DNA of 64,000 nucleotides from Kalmusia sp. IMI 367209 (GCA_027946365.1 JAPEUQ010000008.1:1116001-1180000), one strand, 5' to 3'. Shown: positions 1 to 11,619, counted from the first letter of the stretch. Numbers and translations: made by a program. Notes: generated by a model not told the origin, from the sequence alone.

Positions 1-2150
1 TGGACATACCTCAACTTTGAGACGTCACCGCACGTACAGGTTTCTTCAAGAGGACACGTTGACTTCCTCCGTGAAATTTTTTTTGAAAGTATGCAACCGT
101 CATGGCTTTTTCATTCTCATCAGAACCATTTTCACCGGTTGTACGTCCCCCTTTCACGTCAATATAAGCATGTCGGTCAGAACCTGCGCCGCAAGCATGA
201 ACGCATACTGAATTACTTTACTCGTCATCCGCGTGACGGTCCATGTTTATTGCAGTAGCCCGATTCGAGCCTCAATTCGCTCGAGCACTACACCCAGAAG
301 CAGCGGAGAGATGATCGCAGCAAGATGCCAACGTCGGGTAGCATGTGCTTATGCAAGCGCCGAGCAAGACACAATGATCACGCCGCCGAGCATATGACTT
401 GGCCTACAGGGCCTATAGCTGCTTATGACCCGATTGTGTCCCATGGAAGCAGCAGGCTTCCATGTGAGGACGAGCAAGGAGGCAATCTCGATCTCACCTC
501 TCTATCACGCGCGGCAGAACGTGAATAGAAACCGGCATAACCATTCAGGCGTCAATTTGACGAGTATCCGCTACTCGTGCTAAGGAGGGTAAATCCTGCA
601 GATCAGATCGATACTTCTGGACAGCGATACCGCGCCGATGAGTTGCAGAGATATGCCGGCGCGATTCCGCATATGGTAATTAGCGCAGGCCAGAATTGCA
701 ACATGCGAATGGCATTGGGTTACTGATACCAGGTGGGAAGGTCTGATAAGATCAGTGTGTTTGATGATATGTAGATAGATCGCTGAATGCTTCCATTGGA
801 AGGGCAGTGTTGTCTTAGTGATCTTCCAAGAACCAGCAAGGAGATCAGAAAAAAAAAGGCAATGAGTCCAGTCGTCCGGTACAAGGCGCAAAAGACAGAC
901 GCTCGGACGCATAGATGGCCTTAGTTGGGGCTATACTGTGCATGCAGACATAAGTGCGGCCAGTGGGTCCTTCGGACCATATGTCATGCAAGCCTGGTAG
1001 GCGGTATTTGCTGTACAGTACGCGGCGCGAGGCGTTCGATGTTTATTCTGCTCTTGATTTGCTGTGTGTTGCTGGACCCCACATGTCTGTGCTTCACGCA
1101 TGCAGGTGTCGGAAGGATTGCGGGACGCAAGCGAGGTGCGGACCGTAGCGCGCCGTGTGCAAAGTGTACAATATAGCAACCATTGGGTCTCGGGCACCTT
1201 GTCCCCGTCACGGAATAGATCACTAGATCTCAGGCTGAGACCAGTATGCCTGCGCTTCGACCCGCAGCCGGCACGATTGTGACACCTGCTTTGGCTACCG
1301 GACTGTTGAGGTGGCACAACTACGTGGGCGGCATAGAAAGCACCTATGTGGCGTCGCTGTTCTGTTCCACGCAGAGCACATGCCCAAATCGCCCTCTCCA
1401 TAGGCTGAAGTGTACGCCCTGTCGGCATGCGCGGGATTAATATCAGCACTATATCGAGTGCGTGTCTCGGACTTTTTTTTTTTCTTACATATTGCGGGCA
1501 CATCAGGCCACAACGGCGATCGCATTGATATAATCCCCGCGCAATTTATCGCCCCCATCTGAGTGATTGCTTGGGAATCGGGACACGTTTGAGAAGCGCC
1601 GTTTGTGGCTACATTGCGGGAGAGGGGTGGGGGCGGATCATTGCAGTATAGCCCTTGAGACTACCAATCGTTCCTACAGAACGGTGCTTATGCCAACTTA
1701 GTATCGGGGTCGGCGACTGAAATGGCAGGTCTTCCGCTCAAGGTTTATAGATATCGTGGCCTGCCTAGTGAGTAATGTCCTTGGGCAAGCCGCACAAGAC
1801 GGCAACGAGGATGAGTCGTTGTCAGAGACGGTCGGAACGCTGGAACAGAAGGCTACGCCTCTGTATTTTAGAGCAAGAGGTAGACAATGAAAGCAAGAGT
1901 ACCATGTACTCGTGCGCAAAAAGGTTTTCGCATCTTGGACTATCCCGGCGACTCTTTCTGGACAAAAAGTACTATTCGATGCTCAGCTACTCATTATTCT
2001 CTCATGCCATAACACCTTAATCTCCTATTTACTTGCACATCCACAAGAACCTGTTCCGTAAGAGATGGGCGACAGTGATTAGAACAACTGCTAGCCGGCA
2101 AACTCCTGTCCTACTAAAAAGAGTTGGGAACACATTTTGATTAGTCAGTA
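1..2150. other. Gene-poor left edge, no supported gene
   Basis: Several overlapping open frames exist on both strands, including one of 190 codons at 931-1503 on the minus strand. None resembles a known family, and they overlap one another in antisense as chance frames do. One short perfect inverted repeat lies at 442-464. I see no RNA gene or transposon domain. Confidence 0.6.
442..464. repeat. Perfect 9-bp inverted repeat
   Basis: CATGGAAGC is followed by a 5-base spacer AGCAG and its exact complement GCTTCCATG. It could form a hairpin in DNA or RNA. No gene is recognised beside it, so no role can be assigned. Confidence 0.8.
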
Positions 2151-2159
2151 TTGATCGTA

Positions 2160-3840
2160 TAATGGCTTCCATGCCTTAGATATCGACTCTTGTAGGAGAA
2201 AAACTACGGAACAGGGACTAGAGCAAGGCTGAGAAAGGCGAAGATGCTTCTAGGTTAGTAGATTCCGATTCGTGACTGATACAGCTGTATGATGAACTGT
2301 GGGGAAGCGGCTCCCAGGAGGAATCCCAGTAGTCCATTAGCTACTACAGCAAACGCCGAGTTCGCGCTACCTTAGACTTCTATGAGATACGTTATTGTCG
2401 TAAGAAATGATGTGAGCGTTCCCCAGCCTACTGGTAGACCAGCTAGTGCCGGAACTATCCAGTGAACGCCAGCCTGCGGTGCCCAAACGTACCCTTGTAA
2501 GGGCAGTAGATCAGCTTTCGGCCACACTTAACGGTTATCACTGCAAATGGCTAGCTTACATACAACCAGATAGGAGCTAAGCCAGAGCCGAATAGAGCTG
2601 CGTAAAGTCGATCCCCCGGTCAACTTTGCCATTGGATCGGGCCACCTTTTGATATTTCAACGCATCAAAAACACCAAACATGACCACTGCCATGAGGAAA
2701 CCGAGATACTGCCAATCAAAGTCGAAGTATCATATTATCTTACAGAAGATAATGCCTTAACAACGACGTTAAGGAATAACACAGACCAATCTGCCTTGGA
2801 TCGAAGTAATAGATGGTCGAGTAGATGTATACATAAGAGCTGAAGAATGAAAAGATCATGGCAAAATCTTAGGCCGTGTAGAGGTCTAAGAGAAGTGAAA
2901 GCGGCGGAATATGTCATATAAGCAAAGATCTATGTCTCATCGAGAAGTGCAGGAGCGGGTCGTTTTACCTCGAGAATAAGCCATGTGTAGCGGTCTCAGC
3001 AACCTTTTTTTGAACTTTTTTAATCTGAGATGCGGCCTTCATGTCAATCGAACCATAACCGCGTGTTTTGTGTCTCAAACACAGAATCCGGCTCTTGGAC
3101 GTCTTTTTCATGATGGGAAGCATTAGAGCGACTGGTGCCAGAATACAGAGACTAGCCCAGATGGACGACTTTCAGTCATGGTCGTACTGATCAAGGACGT
3201 AGGCTCCGACCAGGGGGCCCAATGACGGGCCGAAAAATGGTGCTAGAATGTAAGGCACACCCACCCGCCCCGCATCTCTCGTATCCCAGATGTCAGACAA
3301 AGAACCGGCGGCGATAGCCAAGATGCCAGAGTCCCCTACACCAGCCAAGAACCTGAACACGACGAGGACGACGAAATTTTTTAGACTACAGCGATGGCAT
3401 TCAATATGATAAGCATGAAAAGGTTCGTCCAATAGACCCAGCGACGGCGGTATGGTTCAGAGAGAGGTGATGCAATGCAAGGCCCAATACTGGATCTAAG
3501 AGTGTATAGTGTGACGGGTAGAAGGGTCACATTTCTGCTTAGGCCGAATTGATGCTGAAGAATAGGTATGGCGGCAACTAGGCTCGAAATAACAACACAT
3601 CTAGCAAACAAGGTCGTAAACCCGAATCGGCTGCGGCACCGCTACGTTCAATCCAAACGACCAAATGGCAGGTATGACACTGTGAAGAAGTCTCTGCCTT
3701 GAAGGCCAGTTGCGAGGGTTGTCAGGTTTGTCCCAGCCGAGGTCGCCAGCAAGAGTTTCTGTTTTTGGTGGATTGATCTCCAGCGTCCTTCCCTCATTAC
3801 TTCGAGATGTTGTAGCTGTGTCGAGGTTATCGTTGGTCAT
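2160..3840 (-). pseudogene. MFS transporter pseudogene (DHA1, polyamine/drug exporter type)
   Basis: Read on the minus strand, the pieces follow the whole length of a fungal DHA1 carrier. The acidic N-terminus contains DKPDNPRNWPSRQ. The first membrane helices follow, then RFLAGVGDSGILAIAAGSLSD and GPSLGPLVGAYVLDQYDHD. Much further on come ARSNGK, HWIVPALAGLPVGWG and VVANGLLGFLLGAASPQF. The frame is broken by stops where the family has Trp (TGA at 3172-3174, TAG at 2204-2206), by another stop after a TYLIEV segment, and by frame changes near 3380 and 3600. The gene is therefore full length but dead. Trp-to-stop changes fit C-to-T/G-to-A decay. Working relatives export polyamines or azoles through the plasma membrane. 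The family call is firm; the substrate is unknown. Confidence 0.85.
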
Positions 3841-4270
3841 GGTGGAGGAAGTTTGTAAGATTGTTCGGTAATTACAGCAATTATGGTGCGTTTCTCCATT
3901 GGAGATCTAGAAATCCCTGAATAAAGAAAGGCGGGTAGTAGCCACGGATGGGTAAAGAGTGGAGAATCGAGCAGACCCGCAGATGCGCCATACCGGATAT
4001 TTGGTAACGGTGTAACATTGGAACTGAACTGATTCAGCAGGGGTTCGCCCATGCATGCAGGTGAGACAAGGGCTGTGAAAGAAGGCAACAGCGCCAAGGC
4101 GCTAGCGTACACTGATCACCCGTTCCCCCATCCATAACAAACAGGTAGGTGCTGGCCGCCCCTCCACGCAACTTTCCATTAACGTCTTCAGCATTTGCCA
4201 TCAACACATCAAGCCTAGCTTCAGACTTCATCTCCAACACTTATCACACTCTACAGCACTCTACAGCACC

Positions 4271-5134
4271 ATGTCATCCGCCTCACCAGCACCAGCGACT
4301 GCGACAAAGCCTCTCTCCTTCATGGAGAAGCTTGGCCCGCTCGTCTTCTTCTACCGGCCATTAGAGGCGTCAAGCACAGGTGCAGCCCACCATCCACGAC
4401 TCGTTATCATCGCCAGCTGGACCGACGCCAGAGATGCTCACATCGCCAAGTACATAGCCAAATATCAGGCCCTCTATCCTGCTGCTCAGATACTCCTCCT
4501 GAGGAGCACCATGGACTCCATCGTTCATCCATCCAAGATCGGTCCTGCCATGAGAGTCGCTACTCCCGTCGTTCGCGCCGCGTTCCAGACACCGGTGTCA
4601 TCGTCTTCACCACCTCTCCTCATCCATATATTCTCTAACGGCGGCTCCTCCAGCATCGCAAACTTGTACGAGCAATTCGCTGCCACGGCAGGCCCCAACG
4701 ATGACAAGCGCCTTCCCCCACACGTCACAATCTTCGATTCGTGCCCAGGGCTCTTCCGCATCCCTCGCGCCGTGGCCTTCGTTAGTGTCGGTCTACCATT
4801 CTTCCAGCAGCTAATCGCTGCGCCTTTCCTCTACGCTATCGCCGTTTTGTGGATTGCCTCGATGAGCCTAGGCTTGTTGCCTGACTCCTTGGGTAACTGG
4901 TCCAAGTCGCACAACGAAGACGTGGGGAACACCGCCGAAGTACGACGAGTGTATATCTATAGCCCTACTGATGCATTGACCGACTATAAAGATGTTGAGA
5001 CACACGCGGCTGAGGCCAAGGCTAAAGGTTTCTCCGTTGCGTTGGAGAAATATGAGGGTTCGGCACATGTCGCACATCTACGGAAGGACGAGACTCGTTA
5101 CTGGGACATTGTTAAGAGGACCATGGAAGGTTGA
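4271..5134 (+). CDS. PaxU/TMEM53-like alpha/beta-hydrolase-fold protein (DUF829)
   Basis: This is a single-exon protein of 287 residues. RLVIIASWTDARDAHIAKYI near residue 43 and LLIHIFSNGGSSS near 115 are the usual signatures of the TMEM53/DUF829 family, which includes PaxU of fungal indole-diterpene clusters. A hydrophobic stretch at about 175-205 could be a membrane segment. The C-terminal half has the family ending with a conserved His (GSAHVAHL). The chosen ATG is the first in a frame that stays open to the stop, and a second Met lies 17 codons in. The family is predicted to be hydrolase-like, but its chemistry is not established. No prenyltransferase or cyclase lies nearby, so a role in indole-diterpene synthesis is not supported. 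The gene looks intact. Confidence 0.85.
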   Translation: MSSASPAPATATKPLSFMEKLGPLVFFYRPLEASSTGAAHHPRLVIIASWTDARDAHIAKYIAKYQALYPAAQILLLRSTMDSIVHPSKIGPAMRVATPVVRAAFQTPVSSSSPPLLIHIFSNGGSSSIANLYEQFAATAGPNDDKRLPPHVTIFDSCPGLFRIPRAVAFVSVGLPFFQQLIAAPFLYAIAVLWIASMSLGLLPDSLGNWSKSHNEDVGNTAEVRRVYIYSPTDALTDYKDVETHAAEAKAKGFSVALEKYEGSAHVAHLRKDETRYWDIVKRTMEG

Positions 5135-6036
5135 ATGCTGATATTGCCAGACATTTACAGATCCGTAAAATGTTTTGAGGTTCTAGCCTGATAGTACAAG
5201 CAGAGTATTTGGTTTCTCATGGTCTTTTCATATGGTAGCAGCAAACAAACAAAATCGCTTGTACTCGCTGGCGTTGGCCATATAATTACTTGCAACTTTC
5301 ATCCACCTCTCAAGTATGAGAGCTCTATGTCTGTGCTTGTCGCGCAGGGGGATTCAATTGGCCACGAGGTATGCAACATGGTTAAAGTAATACTTGAGCG
5401 ACTGAACAAGCGAAGGGCTTTCCTCATTGAGATTTATTACAGCAAAATGTAGCCACATCCAAATGATCCCTTCCTCTCATGATTACGTCTGCATTCCTAT
5501 GCCGCAATCATGCAAGATGATACAGTCACTTCGTTCCAGCTGAGCCCTTCCTCCGCCATAATGTGGTGAAGCATCTACATCGACGGACTCATCAAGACGA
5601 ATGAAGTTGGACTTGTCGCCATCATTTGAAAGAAAACTGGTCAGTTTTGTGACGGGAACGCAATCAGCGTGAGACCAGGGAAGCTCTATGAATCGAGAAC
5701 TTACCAGCTTTTCCATGAACGTGAGAAATAGTCCCAACACGCTGGCTTCGGTGAAAGATTGGTGTTGCACCAATTGGGGTGTCCCTATATAGGTTTTATA
5801 GTAAGTGTGGCTTTGAGCGGCCGTTCTTGGCCTGAGGCCGAGACAAGTTCACTATCATGATTACGTGACCTCTAAAGATAGCCATATTTTACTAAGAGCG
5901 TAGCATCTATCGTATAAGGGTTCAGACGAGTAGAAACAGGGATGGCGTGCAAGTATTGTGCCATGGAAAATGAATAATATCCCAAAGCAAAACCTCCAGC
6001 TCGACCCATGCAATCTTCTTCATTGTCTGTTCCAGG
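5135..6036. other. Intergenic, no recognised gene
   Basis: Short open frames occur on both strands. The longest is 96 codons on the minus strand at 5483-5773 and contains SPHYGGGRAQLE. I could not tie it to a family, so nothing is called. The stretch contains the 3' flanks of the PaxU-like gene and of the convergent P450 gene. Confidence 0.5.
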
Positions 6037-7814
6037 TCATGCTCGGTCAGACTTCGCTCTGGGATCCGGTCGCTTCCTGAATTGAACTTCTGGACCTTGC
6101 TTGACTGAGACATAAGCATCTACTACTTGAAATTGCTTCCTGTTCCTCTCACCCCAGGCCAGCTCAGGACTGCCTTCCCCCAAGGTCGATCCAGGTTTTT
6201 TTTGCAACTCAAAACGAAGCAACGTCTTGGCTATTATAAGATGAATTTCCGCCAGTGCTATGTTTCTCCCGGCACAGCTACCTGGGCCCTTTAGAAATGG
6301 GTGAAAGTTGGTGCGGATCTCTGCTACCATCGCCTTAGTAACACTCGCAGCATCATCCACGATCCAGCGCTCAGGTCGAAAAACTGCTGGATCTCCATAG
6401 ACGTTCACGTTCAGGGAATCACACCACGGAGCTGTGCCAACTATAGTCCCTCCGGGGTAATAGTCGTTTAGAACATTGAGACCACCGGCAAGGACCTCTC
6501 GAGGAGGTTCACAGGGCCCAGGAGGGACAAGACGCATTCCCTCGTCGATACATGCCCGAAGGTACGTGCATCCCATAAGCTTCGGACCATACAAAACATT
6601 TTCCGCTGTCTTGAATGTCTTTTGTAACTCGTCCATAAGTTTCTGATAACACCTTGGCGCTCTGACAAGATACCAAAAGATGCTAGCAAGGCTGGCAGTC
6701 GTAGTATCGGACCCGGCAATGATAAGCAAACTAGCCTCTGCGCGAAGCTCATCCTCAGTATATGCTGCTTGTTCTTCGCTGGAATCTTGACTTTTACACA
6801 GAAAATAGAACATATCCTGACGACGCTCATGCTCGGGAATGTGTTCCTGCTTCTTGTATAGCTCAAGTCGTTTTGTAACACTATCGAAGACAAATTCATT
6901 GAACTTTTGTACAGCTGGCGGTGTAATGAGCTCTACGAGTCGATCTAAGCCTCGGGGTTTTAGCCAGATGATCAAACCCAGGAAAGGCGAGCGGCACATC
7001 TTCATTTCAAGTCAGTAATTCTATCCACGAGTGTCGCTTCGCTAAGGAGTATGGAGTGAATGTTACCTACCGGATAATAGAACTTCAGATATTGGATGAT
7101 GTTATGTGGTACCTCTCTCAGGGCGTTATCGCCAGGTTCCTTGATATTGAATGATCTCCCAAAACTGAGGTCACCCATGATATCGAACACAAGGTGATCT
7201 AATTTTTCGCCGAGATTTAGAGAGTGGGACCACTCTGTCGTGCTATAATGCTCGTCCATAAGAATTTCATGCCAACGGTCGATATGCTGACTTATAAAAG
7301 CGGAAACAGCTGTCACTGACTGATCAGTAAAGCATCTGTTGAGCATTTTGCGTCTCTGGGCGTGTTCTGCGGGGTCTATAGTGTTCACAGTTGTTTTTTC
7401 TCGGATGTTCTTTGTCAGTCCCACGTAGAATGTGCTCCGTCGCACATTGGACTTCATGCTATAGATGGCTGCATGAGCTTCTGGGTCACAGAATAGGACC
7501 AAATTGGGCGCGACGCGGATCCTCTTGCCATAAATTTGGAACAATTGCCACAACCAGATATGTCGCTTCCCACCGGCCGTGTGATACCATGACGGTATAG
7601 CGCTGGCCCTGGCCCAGAATGGCCCTGGCACATGCCGTAGAGGATGCAAGTATACGTTGTAAAACGCATTCGCGAAGATCTGTCATGTGTGTAAGCAAAT
7701 CTGCTCCTATCCTGCGAGACTGCTGGGTGCAAGCCTAACACAGACAGGCACGAGCGCGCAAAGCCAGAAAATTCCTCTCGCAAAGCTCGAAGCTGAGATG
7801 AACGTATCCAACAT
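6037..7814 (-). CDS. Cytochrome P450 monooxygenase
   Basis: Three exons are inferred: 7752-7814, 7071-7679 and 6037-6999, with introns of 72 and 71 nt. They give about 544 residues, normal for a microsomal fungal P450. Exon 1 supplies a hydrophobic N-terminal anchor (GIFWLCAL) that runs into FYNVYLHPLRHVPGP, the usual proline-rich hinge. The oxygen-binding I-helix AGSDTT lies at about 319-324, the K-helix EGMR at about 377, and the haem loop FHPFLKGPGSCAGR has its ligand Cys at about 466. The second splice restores YLKFYYPMCRSPF, as expected for the family. Without that splice a TGA interrupts the frame. The gene appears intact. Substrate is unknown; related enzymes hydroxylate secondary metabolites or steroid-like compounds. 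No backbone biosynthetic gene is adjacent. Confidence 0.9.
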
Positions 7815-8257
7815 GATGGGAACAGCGTGTAGTGCGGAATCGAGTCAGATGTGTTGTATAGCTGGAGCAGAGAGGGGAAGTAAGCCATTCAGTTTCTCAC
7901 GCGAACGATCGAACCAAGGTGCTGTGCCTCATGAGGGCGCCCGAACTCGAACCACCTGTATCGGTGTTTCCGCCTGCCTAACCCAGTTAGGCCTAGCACT
8001 AATGCGTATCTTGCACGCGCAAGTGCCAACCAACTCTCAACGACTGGGCCACCCTTTTCTCAAAGAGGAATCCTGGGCGAACAGCTGATGGTGGTCAGCA
8101 TGTAAATTAACTGTCCACATGGGGCCGGGGTTGGTAGTCTCGTCCATTATTGGGGATGGCTAGATCCTAACGCCATATCCGTGATCAATTCGTGCCTTTG
8201 ACTTCAAACCAGCAGCAATTTCGGACGGCAATGGAAACGTTGTAGAGGATTGCGTGT
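7815..8257. other. Intergenic, no recognised gene
   Basis: This is the upstream region of the minus-strand P450. A 133-codon plus-strand frame at 7687-8088 overlaps P450 exon 1 in antisense and resembles no family, so I treat it as a shadow. Confidence 0.5.
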
Positions 8258-8890
8258 TTGCGACAGCTTCTGGGAAGAGTCGGCGTCTGGCTCGATGACA
8301 AGTTTCATGCGCCGCAAGGCGTTCAATATCTTCAAAAATACCAGAATACCATGGCGGACAAACCCTTCTTAAGAACAAGTGACAGTGCCATTTCATCGAC
8401 GTGTCTTATTGGCGGACTCTTCTGGCAGGGAAAAAATCGCCAATACATTAAAAATGCAGTGACTAGTACTTCGAGTGCTGGCAAGGATCCCTGTGCCACG
8501 GCCCTGGCCTTCGCGGTTTATGAAATTGCAAAGAGGCCACATGTGCTCATGGAGATGGAAGCTGAAGAAGAAGAACAGTGAGTCAAGCATACATCGTCTA
8601 CTTCGAATCATTTGTGACTCCGGTACAGTATCATTCTAAATACACTGCAGACCCTGGCTGATCTACGGAGGTTGAAATATATGAAGATGGTCATCAAGGA
8701 AACTCTTCGAAACTATCATCCCCGTTATTATTTCCACATCATGTTGCATCTGTTTTATACTAATCAAAGCCTTCCGGCATCTTTCAATTAGTGGGATATA
8801 ATCCTAGAGTACCGGTCAAAGATATCACCCTACCGCAAGGTGGTGAACCCGACGGCACCCAAATCAGCGAGTTCTTCCCGTTGCTGAGAC
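8258..8890 (+). pseudogene. Cytochrome P450 relic (C-terminal half)
   Basis: Three pieces of a second P450 survive in order. The first is an I-helix-like segment ending AGKDPCATALAFAVYEIAKR (around 8480-8540). After a candidate splice donor at about 8580 comes the K-helix region TLADLRRLKYMKM leading into KETLRNYHPR (about 8650-8725). The third is a beta-region piece DITLPQGGEPDGTQ (about 8820-8870) of the kind seen in alkane/fatty-acid P450s such as CYP52. The haem-binding loop is missing and the frame is broken between pieces. It lies on the opposite strand to the intact P450 and looks like a different subfamily, so it is not a simple tandem copy. Confidence 0.7.
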
Positions 8891-9780
8891 TATGCAATCG
8901 CATCACTGACTAGAGTGCGTAGTTTACAGCTTGCTGTCACTGCAAAATCTTGAAGACCTTGGCGCCGATGACGCCAGCGACTAGCGTCCGGAGAGATGGG
9001 GTAAGTGCTGCTTATTGTACTCAGAGATACTGGTGATAGAACTAACGAGTCTCCGCTGGAGACCTGGAAGCCGGGAAGTAAGTAGGAATTCGTACCCTTC
9101 TACCACGGGCCGCGGATCTGCCTTGGCTAGCAATTCGCCAATGTTCAGATGGAATACTTCTTTGCAAGGCTCTGCCAAAATTACGAAAGCATCTCGCTCA
9201 TCAGCGAGTCACGACCACAATAAGGACTGATGAGGCTGGAGTTTAAGACCAAGTTGGCCTTTCCAGTCTATGCTAAATGTACTAGGAAGACTAGCAACTG
9301 AACACAAGACTTAATCCTCTGCTAGCAAATCATACGCTTTGAGCAGCTTGTCCAATGTTTGCTTTCTTATGTTGTCCGGGTCAATACATTAAACATTAGT
9401 CAACGTATAATGCCCTTCTCAAACAGTACTAGGAAAATGGATAGAAAGGCTTTGGATCCTCTCGCGCATGGATAGTAACTCACTGGACGATGTCTGACTC
9501 TTCGAAAGACAGCACGGAATCGATGGTACTGGAATTAAGCCCAGTCGGAATCACGGCGCTTAACGGTACCCGCTCAGCTGAACTCATGCCACTGGCACCA
9601 CAGCGTTGACGTACTGTTTCATAGTACAAATTGTCGATGCGCATCTGCATATGTCACCCGATATCATTTTTTGCCTCATACGAGCCCTAATCAAGTCGTC
9701 ATACCGATGTAAAGTAGCCAAACGTTGAGCAGTAGCGCGCGAGCCGCATCGTGCGGCCTACTGCTGCCCATACCGCCGTG
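8891..9780. other. Degenerate intergenic sequence
   Basis: No complete gene is visible. A minus-strand fragment at 9001-9220 reads DAFVILAEPCKEVFHL and then ADPRPVVEGYEFLLTSR. It looks protein-like but I cannot assign it to a family; it may be a relic. Confidence 0.4.
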
Positions 9781-10230
9781 TACGATGATAACGGAGCAGA
9801 TGGCGAGTCGACTAGTATCTACGGCAACGTTTATGGCGACGTGCACTTCCCGAGTATGCTAGTGGGTGACCTCTTAAGCAGCGCCTCCATGACCTGAGAG
9901 TGATGAACCCGCGCGAAGATCGGGCGATGATTGAATGGGACAAGGACATGCTACTCAGAAACCTGCTATGCGTGGATTCTGAATGATGCCAACTCCCAGC
10001 GCTGACGGATGCAGAACGGTTCGCGGCTATTGTGGATTAAAAGCAATCCAGGCAAAGGCAAGACGATAATGTCGATGGGTGCGATTGAGGAGCGGTGTCT
10101 AAGAATAAAGGCTAGACCTACGTTAATAACAATGTCGAAGATAATGGTGAAACCAAGGCTTAACGCGAAGCCTAACGCCACATGCAGTTTAAGGCCACGC
10201 CAATTGGCTGACTTCTCGGCTGACTAATAC
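9781..10230 (+). pseudogene. NACHT NLR-like relic
   Basis: A short stretch reads WILNDANSQR, stop, RMQNGSRLLWIKSNPGKGKT, then IMSMGAIEER. This matches the region before and across the Walker A P-loop of fungal NACHT NLR proteins, where the family usually has a Trp at the position of the stop. The stop is TGA at 10003-10005, one transition from TGG. The P-loop GKGKT is encoded at about 10051-10065. Just upstream, IYGNVYGDVHF resembles the low-complexity linker that often precedes NACHT. Nothing recognisable follows the P-loop, and no repeat domain is left. Working members act in non-self recognition. This is a small remnant only. Confidence 0.6.
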
Positions 10231-10635
10231 GCATCTAGCGCCGTTCCCTCCATGCTACTAAATCGACGTGACACCTTCACCAGCCTTTCCATATGGTTTG
10301 TGCATTACCGACAATACCGAAGCCGCTCTAACTTTAGTCTTTCAGAGTAGAGGGAAAGATTGAGTGGTCATGAAAATTTCTTTCAAGTAAAACTCACAAA
10401 AAGATTTAGCCCAGATATCGAAGCCACAAGCACAATCATCTAAGCGTCTGCACTATCGGGAGGGCTGACATCGCATTTCCAGTTAAAAGTGGAGGAAATA
10501 GGCTCGTAGATTTCTCAGAATTCGCTCAACATACACTTAGTATCTATAGTAGGTGTACCCCACATCTTCTAAACCGTCACTCATACCTCATCGACATAGC
10601 CACTATCACAAGTTCATATTGTTCCGTTCCACAAT
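10231..10635. other. Intergenic, promoter side of the phosphoesterase
   Basis: AT-richer sequence with no open frame worth calling. It should include the promoter of the gene starting at 10636, but I see no clear TATA element. Confidence 0.5.
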
Positions 10636-11619
10636 ATGTCGACCTTACCGCTGCAACTACAGATTGTCTCAGATCTACATCTCGAAACCCCACTAACATC
10701 ACCATCCTACACCACGTTCGAACTCGATGTTCAAGCCAACAACCTCTGCTTACTTGGCGACATTGGCCTGGTCAAAGATGAAGGACTCTTTGTATTTTTG
10801 CGAGCCACTTTGGACCGATCGAGAGGAACGCGCATCTTCTACATCTTGGGAAACCATGAAGCATATCAATTATCGTACGAACTTGCCGTCAAGAAGTTGC
10901 GTGATTTTGAGGAAGAAGTGAGATCGGAATATGGAGGGCGATTCATTCTACTCGACAGAGACCGCTATGATCTCGACGCTTCGAATACTATCCTAGGGTG
11001 CACACTGTGGAGTGCAGTCTCACTTGAACAGGCCGACGAAGCCCAGCTGCGGCTCACCGACTTCAATGAGGATCGCGGGATTCGAAAGTGGTCACTAAAT
11101 GATCATCTCGTGCATCACCAACAAGATCTTGAGTGGTTAAATACACAAGTCCAGGAACTTTTTGAAAAGGAACCTCATCGACGAATCGCAATCCTTACAC
11201 ATCATAGTCCGACCATGGACCCAAGAGCTGCAGAGCCTCAGCACCGTGGGAGCGCTTTATCGACATGCTTCGCTACAGATTTATCTACAAATATCTGCTG
11301 GACCTACCCTATGGTAAAGTTATGGGCGTTCGGACATACACACTATAACTGTTCATTTCGCGATCAAAGCACTGAGAAGCTGGTACTGGCGAATCAGAAG
11401 GGGTATCAACAATTAGGCTCCATTCGCGGCTCGCGAGTCAGAACAACACTGGTAGAATTGGATTCGGCAGAGTGGAAAATCGTCAAGGTACCACGGCTCA
11501 AGAGATCAGATGAAACCAAAGCCCAGGACGAACATGCTGAGGGTCGTAGCAGCAGAAGCGTCAAGACAAAGCGATCGATATTCCAAAGAGCAATAGATCG
11601 TCTAAGAGCATCCCGTTGA
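10636..11619 (+). CDS. Calcineurin-like metallophosphoesterase
   Basis: A single exon encodes 327 residues with all the metal-binding blocks of the Metallophos family in order: SDLHLE (Asp13, His15), LLGDIG (Asp41), GNHE (72-74), LTHHSPT (His188/189) and FGHTH (232-235). The protein has no signal peptide, so a cytosolic site is likely. The C-terminal 50 residues are basic and polar. Members split phosphomonoesters or phosphodiesters using two metal ions; the substrate of this group of fungal proteins is not known. The frame is open throughout and every metal ligand is present, so the gene is probably functional. Confidence 0.9.
   Translation: MSTLPLQLQIVSDLHLETPLTSPSYTTFELDVQANNLCLLGDIGLVKDEGLFVFLRATLDRSRGTRIFYILGNHEAYQLSYELAVKKLRDFEEEVRSEYGGRFILLDRDRYDLDASNTILGCTLWSAVSLEQADEAQLRLTDFNEDRGIRKWSLNDHLVHHQQDLEWLNTQVQELFEKEPHRRIAILTHHSPTMDPRAAEPQHRGSALSTCFATDLSTNICWTYPMVKLWAFGHTHYNCSFRDQSTEKLVLANQKGYQQLGSIRGSRVRTTLVELDSAEWKIVKVPRLKRSDETKAQDEHAEGRSSRSVKTKRSIFQRAIDRLRASR

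Noticed and set aside
931..1503. 190-codon minus-strand frame
   Set aside because: Several equally open antisense frames overlap it, and the composition (many Arg, Cys, His) is typical of chance frames. No motif found.
5483..5773. 96-codon minus-strand frame with SPHYGGGRAQLE
   Set aside because: Looks slightly protein-like, but I could not match it to a family or find neighbouring exons.
9001..9220. Minus-strand fragment ADPRPVVEGYEFLLTSR
   Set aside because: May be a relic exon, but no family could be named and no adjoining pieces were found.
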